NCBI RefSeq assembly: GCF_003001695.1
Contig: NZ_PVYX01000002.1
Coordinates: 310,001 to 374,000 of the forward strand
From: Flagellimonas meridianipacifica
GTDB lineage: Bacteria; Bacteroidota; Bacteroidia; Flavobacteriales; Flavobacteriaceae
DNA length: 64,000 nt
Reading direction: 5' to 3'
Part shown: positions 17,159 through 27,111 of the stretch, in pieces
Position numbering within the stretch: position 1 is the stretch's first letter
Layout of the letters: each line of letters opens with the position of its first letter
Translations under genes and position numbers: made by a program
The notes under the pieces: generated by a model
What the model was told of the DNA's origin: nothing
Database searches by the model: none
The model's input: only the letters and a program-made list of their open reading frames with translations

Positions 17159-18121
17159 TTAAGTTGCTTTGGTGGGTCTGAACATAAAGTACAGTCCAAG
17201 AAGAATCATGGGAATGCTTAACCACTGGCCTGTGGAGAGCAAATCTCCAAGAGAATCTTCAAAACCACCTTGACTCTTTTTGACAAATTCGACAAAGAAT
17301 CTAATGGTCCATAAACCTACCATAAAAAGTCCAAATAGGAATCCTACTTTGTTTCCTTTGTCCGTTTTCCAATACAACTGATACAAAATGATAAAAAGAA
17401 TGAGATACCCCACGGCCTCATACAATTGTGCAGGATGACGATAGGGGATAGTTTCCAAAACACTGGCAAAATCAGGATTTGTTTCAATGGCCTTATAGGC
17501 AGCGCTTGGAGTTTTTTCACTGGTCAATGACATTGCCTTGTATGCGGGCATGTCGTCAGAATCTCGTATAAAGCGAGTCGCCAAGGCAAAAGAACCATCT
17601 ACGACTTTTCCATTGATTTCTGAATTGAAAAAATTGCCCAAGCGAACAAAACAGGCGCCAATGGCAGATACTACAACCATTCTGTCCAATAGCCAAAGCA
17701 TTTTTATGTCTTTCCACTTTCTGCAATACAGCCAAATACCTATTATGGCGGCTATGGTGGCCCCATGGCTAGCTAGGCCCGTAAATCCTGTAAATTCATA
17801 ACCATTGATGATACCAAAGAGGGACTCATTGGCACTTTCACGAATGGGTAAAAGAATTTCAATCAAGTGGTCCTTGTAGTAATCCCAATCATAGAAGAAG
17901 ACATGGCCCAATCGTGCTCCCAACATAATGGAAACCACAGAATAGATAAATAGGGAGTCCAATTTTTCCATAGACTTGTCTTCCTTCTTGAATATCTTTT
18001 TCATAAGGAACCAACCGGCAACAAAAGCTGCAATCCAAAGCAGGTTGTAATATTTGATTTGAATGAAACCGAGTTTGAGCAGAGTATCGTCAGGATTCCA
18101 ATTAAAGCCTAGAAAAAACAT
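17159..18121 (-). CDS. lgt: Prolipoprotein diacylglyceryl transferase
   Basis: 320 residues, about seven TM helices. It moves diacylglycerol from phosphatidylglycerol to the lipobox cysteine of prolipoproteins at the inner membrane. Diagnostic segments are IKYYNLLWIAAFVAGW at the first helix, LGARLGHVFFYDW, GLASHGATIAAIIG, and the Lgt signature CFVRLGNFFNSEINGK with its conserved Arg, Asn and Glu. An insertion around residues 185-225 (DDMPAYKAMSLTSEKT) is common in Bacteroidota Lgt. First gene of the lgt-DUF192-GNAT group. Confidence 0.95.
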   Translation of the reverse strand: MFFLGFNWNPDDTLLKLGFIQIKYYNLLWIAAFVAGWFLMKKIFKKEDKSMEKLDSLFIYSVVSIMLGARLGHVFFYDWDYYKDHLIEILLPIRESANESLFGIINGYEFTGFTGLASHGATIAAIIGIWLYCRKWKDIKMLWLLDRMVVVSAIGACFVRLGNFFNSEINGKVVDGSFALATRFIRDSDDMPAYKAMSLTSEKTPSAAYKAIETNPDFASVLETIPYRHPAQLYEAVGYLILFIILYQLYWKTDKGNKVGFLFGLFMVGLWTIRFFVEFVKKSQGGFEDSLGDLLSTGQWLSIPMILLGLYFMFRPTKAT

Positions 18122-18235
18122 AGGTTAAAATTTTGGACTAAGATAACCACTTTGAATGGTTGGAAAGCTCGATTTACGGTTTTTTACCATTATGTAAATA
18201 TACCTTCAGAAATAAGGAATTATTCTTTAGTTGAC

Positions 18236-18463
18236 TTAAGGAACCGGGTCATATCCCTTGCCTCCCCAGGGATGACAACTGAATATTCTTTTTAATGACA
18301 GCCACCCTCCTTTGAAAAGGCCATGTTTTTTAAGGGCTTCCAGAGTGTAGGCTGAACAAGTGGGTGAATATCTGCAAGTAGCAGGGGTATAAGGTGAAAT
18401 AAGTAACTGATAGGCGCGCACCAGAAAAACGAAAGGAGCAATAAGAACCTTTTTTAAGGTCAT
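18236..18463 (-). CDS. yidD: Membrane protein insertion efficiency factor YidD
   Basis: 75 residues. The family features are all present: an amphipathic N-terminal helix ([20 protein letters not shown]), the cysteine-rich core [19 protein letters not shown] and the [12 protein letters not shown] tail. YidD helps insertion of inner-membrane proteins by YidC at the cytoplasmic face. It is not next to rnpA or yidC here, which is normal for this group. It stands 41 bases after the cysS start. Confidence 0.95.
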   Translation of the reverse strand: MTLKKVLIAPFVFLVRAYQLLISPYTPATCRYSPTCSAYTLEALKKHGLFKGGWLSLKRIFSCHPWGGKGYDPVP

Positions 18464-18504
18464 TTTTTTTGATTTACAAGCAAAATGCCATTAATACCCA
18501 TCAG

Positions 18505-19986
18505 TTATTTTAAACTAAAAGTCGTTCCATCCTTACCATCCTTCAGTTGGATACCCAAACTAGTAAGTTCGTCCCTAATCTTATCGGAAGTTTTAAAGTC
18601 TTTGTTGGCCCTAGCCTGATTCCTTAGGTCAATCAATAAATCCATCACTCCATTCAAGGTGTTGGAATCCTCATTGGACTGGGCAATAAGTTCAATGCCC
18701 AAAACATCGTTTACAAAAATTTGGAAAGTACTGGTCATCAATGCCAAATCTTCCTTGGTTATCGATTCTTTACCTTCTTTTATTTGATTAATATGTTTTA
18801 CAGCGTCAAATAGTTGAGCAATTAAGATTGGAGTATTGAAATCATCATTCATTGCATCATAACATTTTTGTTGCCATACTTGAACGTCAAAATCTGATTT
18901 TGTACTCTTATCTAATTTTTCCAAAACGGAAATAGCCTCCATAAGTCGGTAATATCCTTTTTCAGATGCTTGAAGGGCATCGTCACTTAAATCCAAAATA
19001 CTGGAGTAGTGGGCCTGCATCATAAAAAAGCGTACCACAGCCGGGGCATATGCCTTACTTAGTAAATCATTGTCTCCACTAAATATCTCGTGTGGATACA
19101 CATTATTACCGGTGGACTTGGACATTTTTTTCCCATTAAGGGTTAGCATATTGGCATGTAGCCAATAATTCACTGGAGATTTGCCGCAACATGCTTCGGC
19201 TTGAGCTATCTCGCATTCATGGTGAGGAAATTTTAAATCCATTCCGCCTCCATGAATATCAAAGGTTTCACCCAAATACTTTGTGCTCATGGCGGTACAT
19301 TCCAAATGCCATCCTGGGAACCCGTCTCCCCAGGGTGAAGGCCATCGCATGATATGTTGCTCATCAGCTCTTTTCCAAAGTGCAAAGTCCTGAGGATTTT
19401 TTTTCTCACTTTGGGCAGTAAGTTCGCGAGTATTGGCAATCATGTCTTCCAACTTTCTTCCGCTTAGCTTACCATAATCATGTGTTTTGTTGAATTCTTG
19501 TACATCAAAATACACAGAGCCATTTACTTCATAGGCAAAACCCTTTTCCAGAATTTCCTTTATAATTTCAATTTGCTCAATGATGTGCCCCGTTGCGGTG
19601 GGTTCTATGCTTGGAGGTAAAAAATTGAATTGTCTTAAGGTATTATGGAAATCAACAGTGTAACGCTGAACCACTTCCATAGGTTCAATCTGTTCCAGTT
19701 TTGCTTTTTTTGCAATTTTATCCTCACCCTCATCTGCATCATTTTCCAAATGCCCGGCATCCGTTATGTTTCTAACATATCTAACTTTATATCCCAGATG
19801 TTTAAAATACCGGAACATCATATCGAAAGACATAAAAGTGCGGCAGTTACCTAGGTGCACATTACTATAAACCGTAGGGCCACAAACATACATGCCAATA
19901 TGGCCTTCATTTATAGGTTTGAAATTTTCCTTTTTTCCGGTAAGAGAGTTGTGAACTTTTAACTGTTGATTTTTATAAAGCTGCAT
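18505..19986 (-). CDS. cysS: Cysteinyl-tRNA synthetase
   Basis: 493 residues, class I synthetase. It charges tRNA-Cys. The zinc and ATP sites are visible: [15 protein letters not shown] (HIGH variant HLGN), [10 protein letters not shown] and [10 protein letters not shown] (zinc ligands), and KMSKSTGN (KMSKS loop). The C-terminal helical domain ends [16 protein letters not shown], the usual finish of the family. Cotranscribed with folE, whose stop is 14 bases before the cysS ATG. Confidence 0.97.
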   Translation of the reverse strand: MQLYKNQQLKVHNSLTGKKENFKPINEGHIGMYVCGPTVYSNVHLGNCRTFMSFDMMFRYFKHLGYKVRYVRNITDAGHLENDADEGEDKIAKKAKLEQIEPMEVVQRYTVDFHNTLRQFNFLPPSIEPTATGHIIEQIEIIKEILEKGFAYEVNGSVYFDVQEFNKTHDYGKLSGRKLEDMIANTRELTAQSEKKNPQDFALWKRADEQHIMRWPSPWGDGFPGWHLECTAMSTKYLGETFDIHGGGMDLKFPHHECEIAQAEACCGKSPVNYWLHANMLTLNGKKMSKSTGNNVYPHEIFSGDNDLLSKAYAPAVVRFFMMQAHYSSILDLSDDALQASEKGYYRLMEAISVLEKLDKSTKSDFDVQVWQQKCYDAMNDDFNTPILIAQLFDAVKHINQIKEGKESITKEDLALMTSTFQIFVNDVLGIELIAQSNEDSNTLNGVMDLLIDLRNQARANKDFKTSDKIRDELTSLGIQLKDGKDGTTFSLK

Positions 19987-20000
19987 GGATTTGGTTGAAG

Positions 20001-20681
20001 TTAAAACTCGGTATCCAGGTTGATGTAATCCAAAAACTCGCGACGTACGGATTCTTCCTTGAATTTACCGCCGTATTCGGCAGTAACGGTGCTACTTTCT
20101 ATATCTCGAATTCCTCTTGAATTTACGCATAGATGCTTGGCGTCAATTACGCAGGCTACATCTTCCGTACCCAGAACACGTTGTAGTTCTTTGACAATCT
20201 GGATGTTCATACGTTCTTGGACCTGTGGACGCTTGGCATAGTAATCCACGATACGATTCATTTTAGAGAGACCCACAACCCTTCCATTTGAAATATAAGC
20301 TACATGGGCACGTCCTACTATGGGAAGAAGGTGGTGTTCACAAGTGGAATAGACCACAATGTTCTTTTCCACTAACATTTCTCCGTATTTGTATTTGTTT
20401 TCAAAGGTGGAAGACTTGGGCTTTCTGTCGGGATGTAATCCCCCAAAAATCTCCTTTACGAACATCTTTGCCACCCTTTTTGGGGTGCCACTGAGGCTAT
20501 CATCCGTCAAATCGAGGCCAAGAGTTTGCATAATGTCCCTTACATTTTCCTGTATCTTTTCTATTTTCTCTTGATCGCTCAACGCAAAAGCATCCTCCCG
20601 TATTGGAGTTTCCGAAGCGGAACCTATGTGTCCATCCCCTCGTTCTTCGTATTGCTCTTCCAAGGCCTGTTCTAGTTTCAT
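20001..20681 (-). CDS. folE: GTP cyclohydrolase I
   Basis: 226 residues from the ATG at 20679-20681. A TTG five codons earlier is less likely because a promoter -7 element (20702-20709) would place the transcript start on top of it. The enzyme opens GTP to dihydroneopterin triphosphate, the first step of folate synthesis; folP is at 40180. Motifs: [33 protein letters not shown] (zinc Cys and His), [19 protein letters not shown], and [11 protein letters not shown] with the second zinc Cys. The first 45 residues are a variable charged extension. First gene of folE-cysS. Confidence 0.95.
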   Translation of the reverse strand: MKLEQALEEQYEERGDGHIGSASETPIREDAFALSDQEKIEKIQENVRDIMQTLGLDLTDDSLSGTPKRVAKMFVKEIFGGLHPDRKPKSSTFENKYKYGEMLVEKNIVVYSTCEHHLLPIVGRAHVAYISNGRVVGLSKMNRIVDYYAKRPQVQERMNIQIVKELQRVLGTEDVACVIDAKHLCVNSRGIRDIESSTVTAEYGGKFKEESVRREFLDYINLDTEF

Positions 20682-20701
20682 TTGTTTTTTCTTCAAGGGT
20701 G

Positions 20702-20709
20702 CAAAGATA
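20702..20709 (-). promoter_or_regulatory. -7 element of the folE promoter
   Basis: Minus strand reads TATCTTTG, a perfect TANNTTTG, 20 bases before the ATG at 20681. It decides between two possible folE starts. No TTG is seen in the -33 window. Confidence 0.4.
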
Positions 20710-20983
20710 TGTAATAAACGCCTATGTCAGGTCTGGAAGCCTACCTTAGCATCTATAAATTATTGTTAAGCTGAAGCAATGTAATACGCTATTTGTCAAA
20801 ATTGTAGTTCTGCACTCACATTGAATTATCTCGTTAATTGGATTGGTTTTTAGAAATGGAAATGGTCATTTGCAATGCATTTTGTCGATTAAGTGTATAT
20901 TTTTTGGGTTGAAGGATACTAAAAGGGGTGAAAAATCAGTTATGGTTAGATAAAATGCAGCATAACCTTTAGCCCCAAACCGT

Positions 20984-22432
20984 ATGAGAGCTCTATTTTG
21001 CGCTATCTGTTGTTTTTCCCTGTTTTTTATGGAAATGAGTGCCCAGAATTCTGGGGATTGTCGAACAGCTATCCCGGTCTGTGCGGATATGCCCATTCTT
21101 TCGGCTACCGATGGGAGTGGTGATATCGATGACTTTGACCCTGATGTAATTACCCAAACTGGATGTTTGGAAAAAGGAAGTGTAGCTTCCGCTAACATCG
21201 AAAATAATACTTCATGGTATGTTTTTAGGGCGGGTACAGATGGTCAAATAGGTTTTGATATTGAAGCATTGCCCGTAACTCCTGGAGGAATAGTTACATC
21301 AGAAATTGATTTTGCTCTGTACGGACCCTTCGACCAAACATTGGGTTCAAATTTTTGTACCACAATAGGTAACGGTTCTGACATTCCTATTCGATGCAAT
21401 TACGAGATTAATGACACAGGATTTACCGGAATAGGGGTAAACCCGATAAGCGGACAGGTGGGAGCGCCATTTGTTCGTGCAAGTCAAAACACTTATGATG
21501 AATGGTTGGATGTGCAACAGGGTGAGATTTACTACCTTTTCATCAATAATTTCAATACAAACTTTAACGGTGATCCAGAACCCTTTTCGTTGACATTTAC
21601 TGGAAGTTCTGTAGATGCCGACCAAAATACGGCTTTGGATTGTACTCTGCGCGACGAGTTTTTGGGATTGGACATTATTGCCTGTGAGGGCGATCCCGAT
21701 ATTGTTTTAAGTGCATTGAACTCTCCTGCTGGGCCGAATATCGCAAATATTACATGGGAAGTGGACCTGGAAGACGATGGAGTGTACGATCAAGTTTTGG
21801 CCACTGGTGCCGGTGCAACAGAGCTTACGGTCACGAGTCCCAATTCTGGGCGTTATCGCGTTACCATTGAGACCACTTTTGCTACAATTATCACTGACGA
21901 CATACTCATCACCTTCTTTGGTGTACCAGTACTAGATGAAGTGCGGGTATTGGATGATTTGGTTAATAGTGATCAAACCGACCCTTACAACATTGAGATT
22001 TCGGTATTGGGAAATGGTAACTACGAGTACGCTATAAATGGAGGTGAATTTCAAGATGACCCTGTCTTTTTGGATGTGCCCCCAGGTGTAAATACTGTTG
22101 TGATAAATGATGTGAATGGATGTGGAACTACCGAACCTATTGAATTCTTGGTAGTGGGATACCCTAAGTTTTTTACCCCAAACGGCGATGGCATACATGA
22201 CAACTGGAATGTTCTCGGGGTTGAAACCTTGACCAATCCCAGTATCTTTATTTTTGATAGATACGGTAAGTTTTTAAAACAATTGGATATCAATTCATTG
22301 GGATGGGATGGCACCTTCAATGGTAGACCTTTACCTTCTTCAGACTATTGGTTTCGTCTGGACTATGAAAGAGATGATGAGGGCGTTTTAGTGGCCCGGT
22401 CAGTAAGAAGACATTTTTCGTTGATTAGATAG
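20984..22432 (+). CDS. T9SS type B sorting domain protein (gliding-motility-associated C terminus)
   Basis: 482 residues. Signal peptide (ends MEMSAQ), then a domain beginning CRTAIPVCADMPIL with paired cysteines, as seen in many flavobacterial surface proteins, a beta-rich middle (ITWEVDLEDDGVYD, PKD-like), and a C-terminal domain with PKFFTPNGDGIHDNWNV, IFIFDRYGKFLKQL, GWDGTFNGRPLPSSDYWF and HFSLIR. This end is the CHU_C / type B sorting signal recognised by the type IX secretion system, so the protein is carried across the outer membrane and released or attached to the surface. The cargo function (adhesion is common) is not known. Monocistronic with terminator. Confidence 0.9.
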   Translation: MRALFCAICCFSLFFMEMSAQNSGDCRTAIPVCADMPILSATDGSGDIDDFDPDVITQTGCLEKGSVASANIENNTSWYVFRAGTDGQIGFDIEALPVTPGGIVTSEIDFALYGPFDQTLGSNFCTTIGNGSDIPIRCNYEINDTGFTGIGVNPISGQVGAPFVRASQNTYDEWLDVQQGEIYYLFINNFNTNFNGDPEPFSLTFTGSSVDADQNTALDCTLRDEFLGLDIIACEGDPDIVLSALNSPAGPNIANITWEVDLEDDGVYDQVLATGAGATELTVTSPNSGRYRVTIETTFATIITDDILITFFGVPVLDEVRVLDDLVNSDQTDPYNIEISVLGNGNYEYAINGGEFQDDPVFLDVPPGVNTVVINDVNGCGTTEPIEFLVVGYPKFFTPNGDGIHDNWNVLGVETLTNPSIFIFDRYGKFLKQLDINSLGWDGTFNGRPLPSSDYWFRLDYERDDEGVLVARSVRRHFSLIR

Positions 22433-22433
22433 C

Positions 22434-22463
22434 AAAAAAGCCAGGAATTTTCCTGGCTTTTTT
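22434..22463. terminator. Bidirectional terminator
   Basis: AAAAAGCCAGGAA / TTCCTGGCTTTTT inverted repeat with T tail, directly after the T9SS cargo gene and before the stop of the convergent FadL-like gene. Confidence 0.85.
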
Positions 22464-22487
22464 CATCTTAGCATTTTTTTGAGTTTT

Positions 22488-23987
22488 CTAAAACTTAAAG
22501 CTATAACCCAAAGTAATATTTGTATTTATTTGATTGATGTCCACAGAGCTATCAAGACCTGAAGCGAAAAGCAATTCGTTCACATCGCGCTCAGTTCTTA
22601 CAAAGGCAAGGTCTAGTCTACTAGGTCCGAAGCTAACACCGATACCACCGGAATATCCGGTAAGGTCACCAATTATTTCCCCATTTTCATAAGGGCTTTC
22701 CTCAAAACGATAACCACCTCTTAGGCTGACGTTATCAATTCTAAACTCTCCTCCAATCCTGTAGGAATTGACAATTCCAAGCGTATTGGCAATGAAATCA
22801 TTTTCGGCTGCAAAGTTGGGGTCTGCATTTGGTGTAAGTTCGGCCTGAGAGAAATCTTGATACCCATAGTCAAAACTTAAGAATCCATCCTTCCCGAAAA
22901 CCACCGCGGCGCTTCCTGTTATTTTTCCAGGGGTTTTGATGTTGTATTCTTCAAATAGATTAACAATGTTGAAATCAATAAAGTTAATATCCGGTTCTGC
23001 CAAAGTGGAGTTGATTCTTTGAGACGTATCATCGGTAAGTCTATACCACGTAGGAGATTGGTAACTACCACCAATTCTAATATTGTCATTTAATTTTGCG
23101 ATGGCGCCCACACTAAAAGAGAAGCCATAACCTTCGGTCCGTAAGAAGTTGTCAAACGTGGTGAACTGAACGGGGGAGGTAGGGTCATATCCATTCTCAT
23201 CCAACAAGGTCAATTGCTCAAAGAGCACAGAATGAAAATTTAAAGCAGCTCCAATAAATAGGTTGTCTTGATATTGACCAGCAAAGTTTGCGGTAAATTT
23301 ACTGTTGAATCCAGATGTGCTTTGCAAGTAATCTTGATTGACCGCACTATATTCTGCATTTGACACATAGGATGTGTTGGTGTCTTCATCTGCAGTGGGT
23401 TCAATTAAGCCGGCCTGAAATCCTAGAAAGGCCTGCTGTGCACCAAATCCTAAGGAGGAACCGATATCCAAGTATGCGTCTTCGATAAACTCACCTTGTT
23501 GTACGCGTAGTGGACCTAGTTCCACCCCTTGTGCAAAGTTGAGAAAGTAGTTGTCTATTCCCTGAGTGGTAGTTCCTGAGGCCACAAACTCATTATCAAA
23601 GTTTCTTACTTGGTCATAGTTAAATGCCAGAGTCAATTTTTTCCATGGGCTTTCGTTGGATTTAAATACAAAAACACCACCAACTTGGTTCAACTTTACA
23701 GAATTGATGTTTGTATTTCTCTGGGAATTACCAAATAATGCCTCATTGTCCCTATTATAATTAGAGCCTGTAAGGGTAAATTCGCTAAAATTAAATATGG
23801 CGGACCCCGCAGGGTTGACATTCAAGGCTGATAAATCGCCTCCAACAGCTCCAAAGGCACCACCAAGAGCTTGAAATCTGGCTGTTCCCTGTGTTTCTTC
23901 TAGACTGTAACGTAGTACGTCATTAATGTTCTGGGCACTTACAAAAGCGCATGACAGTACCACGATGAAAGTTAATAATCTCTTCAT
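22488..23987 (-). CDS. OMPP1/FadL/TodX family outer-membrane transport protein
   Basis: 499 residues, signal peptide MKRLLTFIVVLSCAFVSAQ. The segment GTARFQALGGAFGAVGGDLSA followed by NPAGSAIFNFSEFT is the N-terminal hatch of FadL-type long-chain fatty-acid or hydrophobic-compound channels. The remainder alternates strands (IRIGGSYQSPTWYRL, LSFDYGYQDFSQAEL) and ends ITLGYSFKF with a terminal Phe. Imports hydrophobic substrate across the outer membrane; the exact one is unknown. It lies 38 bases after the repeat lipoprotein gene and may be cotranscribed with it. Confidence 0.88.
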   Translation of the reverse strand: MKRLLTFIVVLSCAFVSAQNINDVLRYSLEETQGTARFQALGGAFGAVGGDLSALNVNPAGSAIFNFSEFTLTGSNYNRDNEALFGNSQRNTNINSVKLNQVGGVFVFKSNESPWKKLTLAFNYDQVRNFDNEFVASGTTTQGIDNYFLNFAQGVELGPLRVQQGEFIEDAYLDIGSSLGFGAQQAFLGFQAGLIEPTADEDTNTSYVSNAEYSAVNQDYLQSTSGFNSKFTANFAGQYQDNLFIGAALNFHSVLFEQLTLLDENGYDPTSPVQFTTFDNFLRTEGYGFSFSVGAIAKLNDNIRIGGSYQSPTWYRLTDDTSQRINSTLAEPDINFIDFNIVNLFEEYNIKTPGKITGSAAVVFGKDGFLSFDYGYQDFSQAELTPNADPNFAAENDFIANTLGIVNSYRIGGEFRIDNVSLRGGYRFEESPYENGEIIGDLTGYSGGIGVSFGPSRLDLAFVRTERDVNELLFASGLDSSVDINQINTNITLGYSFKF

Positions 23988-24025
23988 TTTGAATAATTTT
24001 TTTAGTCGATAAGGTTTTTGGGAAT

Positions 24026-25333
24026 TTATCTTCTTCCTCTACTTCTGCCTCCAGATGATCTTCCAGCTGAGGAACGTCCTCCTCCAGAACTTCTAAAGCT
24101 ACCTGAGCTTCTTGAACTCCTGCTTCCAGAGCTTCTGAAGCTACCTGAACTCCTAGAACTTCTGCTGCCAGAGCTTCTATATGTTCCACTGCTTCTTGAG
24201 CCACCACTGGAGCGACTATAGGTTCCACTTCTTGGTGCGGTCCTGCTTTGATAGCTTCGTGTGCTTCTTCCTGAGGAATTATAGCGTGAAGAGCTTCTTG
24301 CAGAGCTACCACTTCTATAGGTTCTACTATTTGAGTTTGGCGATGATCCATAAGAACGATAGGTTCTTGAGTTTGAACCATATCTTGGTGCAGTTCTTGT
24401 ACTTCGACTTGAACGGTAGCTTCTGTTCCTAGCCGCAGCATCTGCACTTACACCTCTTCGTGCTGTACTATTGCTTCTATAGGTTCTACTGCTTCGAGAC
24501 GCCACCGAACTTCGACTTGTCCCTGTTCTAGATACACCAGCCCTACTTCGAGAAGCGGAGCTTCTAACCGCGCTATATGCTAAATTAGACCGACCAGTAC
24601 GTAATGTGGTTCCCGGAATAGTTCTTGAGGCATATCCTCTTCGGGTTCTGTTGAAAGCAACGCCTCTATTGAAACCACGTCCATAGAAACCTCTTCCATA
24701 GTAAGGGCCATAAAATCCAGCATAACCAAATCCAAACCTATTCCAGCCAAAGCCACCGCCCCAGCCCCAACCGAAGCCGCCACCCCAGCCCCAGCCGTTC
24801 CATACCCATGGGTTGTTCCAACCCCAGCCAAAGCCGCCGCCCCAGCCCCAGTTGTTCCAGCCCCATCCGTTCCATAACCAAGGGTTGTTCCAACCCCAGC
24901 CAAAGCCACCGCCCCAGCCCCAGTTATCGTAAACATTGATGGTTACATTATTGGGATTGTCCCCCCAACCTGCATTGCCATTATAGGTGTTACCTGTATC
25001 AAAATAATCGGTTTGGACCCCAACAGCTGTGCTGTCAATAGGGCTATTGCTCGAGTAGCCATCTACATCGGTAAAGATTTCATCTTCCAATATTTCTCCA
25101 TATTCATCCGCCTTTTGGCCAAAATAATCGCCATAAATGTTACTTTCCTGATTTTCAACGCGTACGGCCTGAGGGGTTTTCTTTTCCACTCTTACTACTT
25201 CGTTCCCTCTAGAATAAATGCCATCATCTTCATGATATGAAGCTTGCTGGTATGACCCACAGGAAGAAAGAATTAAGACAATGGAAAGTGCAAAAAGGAG
25301 GCGGAAGTTGTGGAGTTGTAAAGACTTTATCAT
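24026..25333 (-). CDS. Lipoprotein with Trp/Gly-rich tandem repeats and a Ser/Arg-rich tail
   Basis: 435 residues from the ATG at 25331-25333, chosen because it begins a good lipoprotein signal peptide (lipobox LILSSC). Residues about 20-135 are acidic and ordinary. Residues about 137-200 are two full copies and a partial one of a 24-residue repeat made almost only of Trp, Gly, Asn and Phe. From about 215 to the end the chain is Ser/Arg/Thr-rich with short repeats; near the C terminus a 14-residue unit (SSGSRSSRSSGSFR) is duplicated. The end GRSRGRR is strongly basic. I know no function; a disordered, surface or periplasmic, perhaps polyanion- or peptidoglycan-binding protein is possible. It is divergent from proS. 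Confidence 0.75.
   Translation of the reverse strand: MIKSLQLHNFRLLFALSIVLILSSCGSYQQASYHEDDGIYSRGNEVVRVEKKTPQAVRVENQESNIYGDYFGQKADEYGEILEDEIFTDVDGYSSNSPIDSTAVGVQTDYFDTGNTYNGNAGWGDNPNNVTINVYDNWGWGGGFGWGWNNPWLWNGWGWNNWGWGGGFGWGWNNPWVWNGWGWGGGFGWGWGGGFGWNRFGFGYAGFYGPYYGRGFYGRGFNRGVAFNRTRRGYASRTIPGTTLRTGRSNLAYSAVRSSASRSRAGVSRTGTSRSSVASRSSRTYRSNSTARRGVSADAAARNRSYRSSRSTRTAPRYGSNSRTYRSYGSSPNSNSRTYRSGSSARSSSRYNSSGRSTRSYQSRTAPRSGTYSRSSGGSRSSGTYRSSGSRSSRSSGSFRSSGSRSSRSSGSFRSSGGGRSSAGRSSGGRSRGRR
24740..24925 (-). repeat. 72-base in-frame tandem repeat encoding Trp/Gly units
   Basis: CCGTTCCAT recurs at 24795 and 24867, a period of 72 bases (24 codons), with the flanking CCAACCCCAGCCAAAGCC also repeated. 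The array is inside the repeat lipoprotein gene; copy number is liable to change by slippage or recombination. Confidence 0.8.
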
Positions 25334-25428
25334 GTCGCAATTTTTATTGTTGAACATACTAAAAATAACTAGTTTTACCGAATTATTTTCACGTACAAAG
25401 TCACAAGTTTTGTGCCAAACTATGGTAA

Positions 25429-26904
25429 ATGGGTAAAAATTTAACGAGTCGCAGCGAGGATTACTCCCGTTGGTATAATGAATTGGTAGTTAAGGCAGAT
25501 TTGGCTGAAAACTCTGGCGTTAGAGGTTGTATGGTTATCAAGCCCTATGGCTTTGCCATATGGGAAAAGATGCAAGCTCAATTAGACAAAATGTTCAAGG
25601 AAACAGGCCATGAAAATGCATACTTTCCTTTATTTATTCCAAAATCCTATTTAAGCAAGGAAGCCAGCCATGTGGAGGGCTTTGCCAAAGAATGTGCTGT
25701 AGTTACCCACTACCGTTTGAAGAATGCGGAGGATGGTAGTGGAATTGTAGTGGATGAAGAGGCCAAGTTGGAAGAAGAGCTAATAGTTAGACCAACATCA
25801 GAGACCATTATTTGGGATACGTACAGGAGATGGATACAATCTTATAGGGATTTGCCAATTATGGTAAATCAGTGGGCCAATGTGGTCCGTTGGGAGATGC
25901 GTACCCGACTGTTTTTACGTACAGCCGAATTCTTATGGCAAGAAGGTCACACCGCGCATGCAACAAGGCAAGAAGCCATGGATGAAGCGGAACAGATGAT
26001 GCATGTCTATGCGGATTTTGCCGAGAGTTATATGGGTGTACCTGTGATAAAGGGAACTAAAACGGAAAGTGAACGTTTTGCTGGCGCAGAGGAGACGTTT
26101 TGTATTGAAGCTCTTATGCAAGATGGCAAGGCACTTCAAGCTGGAACCTCTCACTTTTTGGGGCAAAACTTTGCAAAAGCCTTTGATGTTAAGTTTGCTA
26201 CCAAAGAAGGAAAACAAGATTTTGTATGGGCTACCTCTTGGGGGGTTTCTACTCGATTGATGGGTGCCCTGATAATGACCCATAGTGATGACAATGGGTT
26301 AGTACTACCACCAAAACTTGCTCCAATTCAGGTGGTGATTGTTCCCATATATAAAGGTATGGAGCAATTGGACGCTATTGCCGAGCGCGTAGAACCCTTG
26401 ATAAAATCGTTGAGGGAAAAAGGAATCTCTGTGAAGTTCGATAAACGCGATACACATAAACCAGGATTTAAGTTCAACGAGTATGAATTGAAAGGGGTTC
26501 CGGTGCGATTGGCTGTAGGTCAGCGCGATTTAGAAAGTGGTACGTTTGAAGTGGCAAGAAGGGATACTTTGGAGAAGGAATCGGTAAAAGCTGAAGAAAT
26601 TGTGGATAGAATTACAGCGCTTTTGGAAGATATTCAAAAGAATATTTACCAAAAGGCATTGGATTTTAGAAGTGACCATATTACTAAGGTGGATACGTAC
26701 GAAGAATTCAAAAACGTATTAGAGGAAAAAGGTGGATTTATATCGGCACACTGGGACGGAACAAACGAAACGGAAGAACGCATCAAGAATGAAACAAAAG
26801 CTACTATTCGCTGTATTCCTTTCCCACCAGAAAAGGAGGAAGGAAGTTGTATGGTAACCGGGAATCCATCGGTACAAAGAGTGTTATTTGCCAAGGCATA
26901 TTAA
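25429..26904 (+). CDS. proS: Prolyl-tRNA synthetase, short (archaeal/eukaryotic-type) form
   Basis: 491 residues, class II synthetase without the bacterial editing insertion. It charges tRNA-Pro. Motif 2 is in [20 protein letters not shown], preceded by [15 protein letters not shown]; motif 3 is around [15 protein letters not shown]. After the anticodon-binding domain (about 290-390) there is the C-terminal zinc-binding-like domain ending [18 protein letters not shown], as in type-3 ProRS. Such forms are usual in Bacteroidota. Followed by two tRNA genes. Confidence 0.95.
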   Translation: MGKNLTSRSEDYSRWYNELVVKADLAENSGVRGCMVIKPYGFAIWEKMQAQLDKMFKETGHENAYFPLFIPKSYLSKEASHVEGFAKECAVVTHYRLKNAEDGSGIVVDEEAKLEEELIVRPTSETIIWDTYRRWIQSYRDLPIMVNQWANVVRWEMRTRLFLRTAEFLWQEGHTAHATRQEAMDEAEQMMHVYADFAESYMGVPVIKGTKTESERFAGAEETFCIEALMQDGKALQAGTSHFLGQNFAKAFDVKFATKEGKQDFVWATSWGVSTRLMGALIMTHSDDNGLVLPPKLAPIQVVIVPIYKGMEQLDAIAERVEPLIKSLREKGISVKFDKRDTHKPGFKFNEYELKGVPVRLAVGQRDLESGTFEVARRDTLEKESVKAEEIVDRITALLEDIQKNIYQKALDFRSDHITKVDTYEEFKNVLEEKGGFISAHWDGTNETEERIKNETKATIRCIPFPPEKEEGSCMVTGNPSVQRVLFAKAY

Positions 26905-26930
26905 AACAGTCTAAAAAATAACGGTAACAG

Positions 26931-26960
26931 TTGCAATACTTAAAAATAGTTGTATTTTTG
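26931..26960 (+). promoter_or_regulatory. Promoter of the tRNA-Glu genes (TTG-N19-TATTTTTG)
   Basis: TTG at 26931-26933 and TATTTTTG at 26953-26960 with a 19-base spacer match the Bacteroidota consensus, 24 bases before the first tRNA. It likely drives both tRNAs and rpsT. Confidence 0.6.
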
Positions 26961-26983
26961 CATCCGCAATTATGCGACCTTAC

Positions 26984-27055
26984 GGCCCGTTCGTCTAGGG
27001 GTTAGGACGCCAGGTTTTCATCCTGGTAACAGGGGTTCGATTCCCCTACGGGCTA
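26984..27055 (+). tRNA. tRNA-Glu (UUC), copy 1
   Basis: 72 bases with a clover-leaf: acceptor GGCCCGT / ACGGGCT, D arm with AGGGGTTAGGAC, anticodon stem CCAGG/CCTGG with loop TTTTCAT (anticodon TTC at 27017-27019), T arm GGGGTTCGATTCCCC, discriminator A. CCA is not encoded. Confidence 0.95.
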
Positions 27056-27111
27056 CTAAAGTGCTTAAATACCAACGTAAATGTTGGGTTTAGCCAGTAC
27101 AAATAAATAAT

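Noticed and set aside
24018-24221. Leu/Pro-rich plus-strand frame and apparent short repeats that look like a CRISPR array
   Set aside because: The periodic sequence is the antisense of a coding low-complexity region; units are not separated by unique spacers of even length and no cas genes are near.
23923-24447. Minus-strand reading frame with Glu/Val/Ala repeats near 24 kb
   Set aside because: It is another frame of the Ser/Arg repeats of the real lipoprotein gene and the start of the FadL-like gene; repeats in DNA always give repeat-like peptides in all frames.
24580-24936. Gly/Ala-rich frame in the Trp/Gly repeat zone
   Set aside because: Out-of-frame reading of the 72-base repeat array; the frame with signal peptide and lipobox is the real one.
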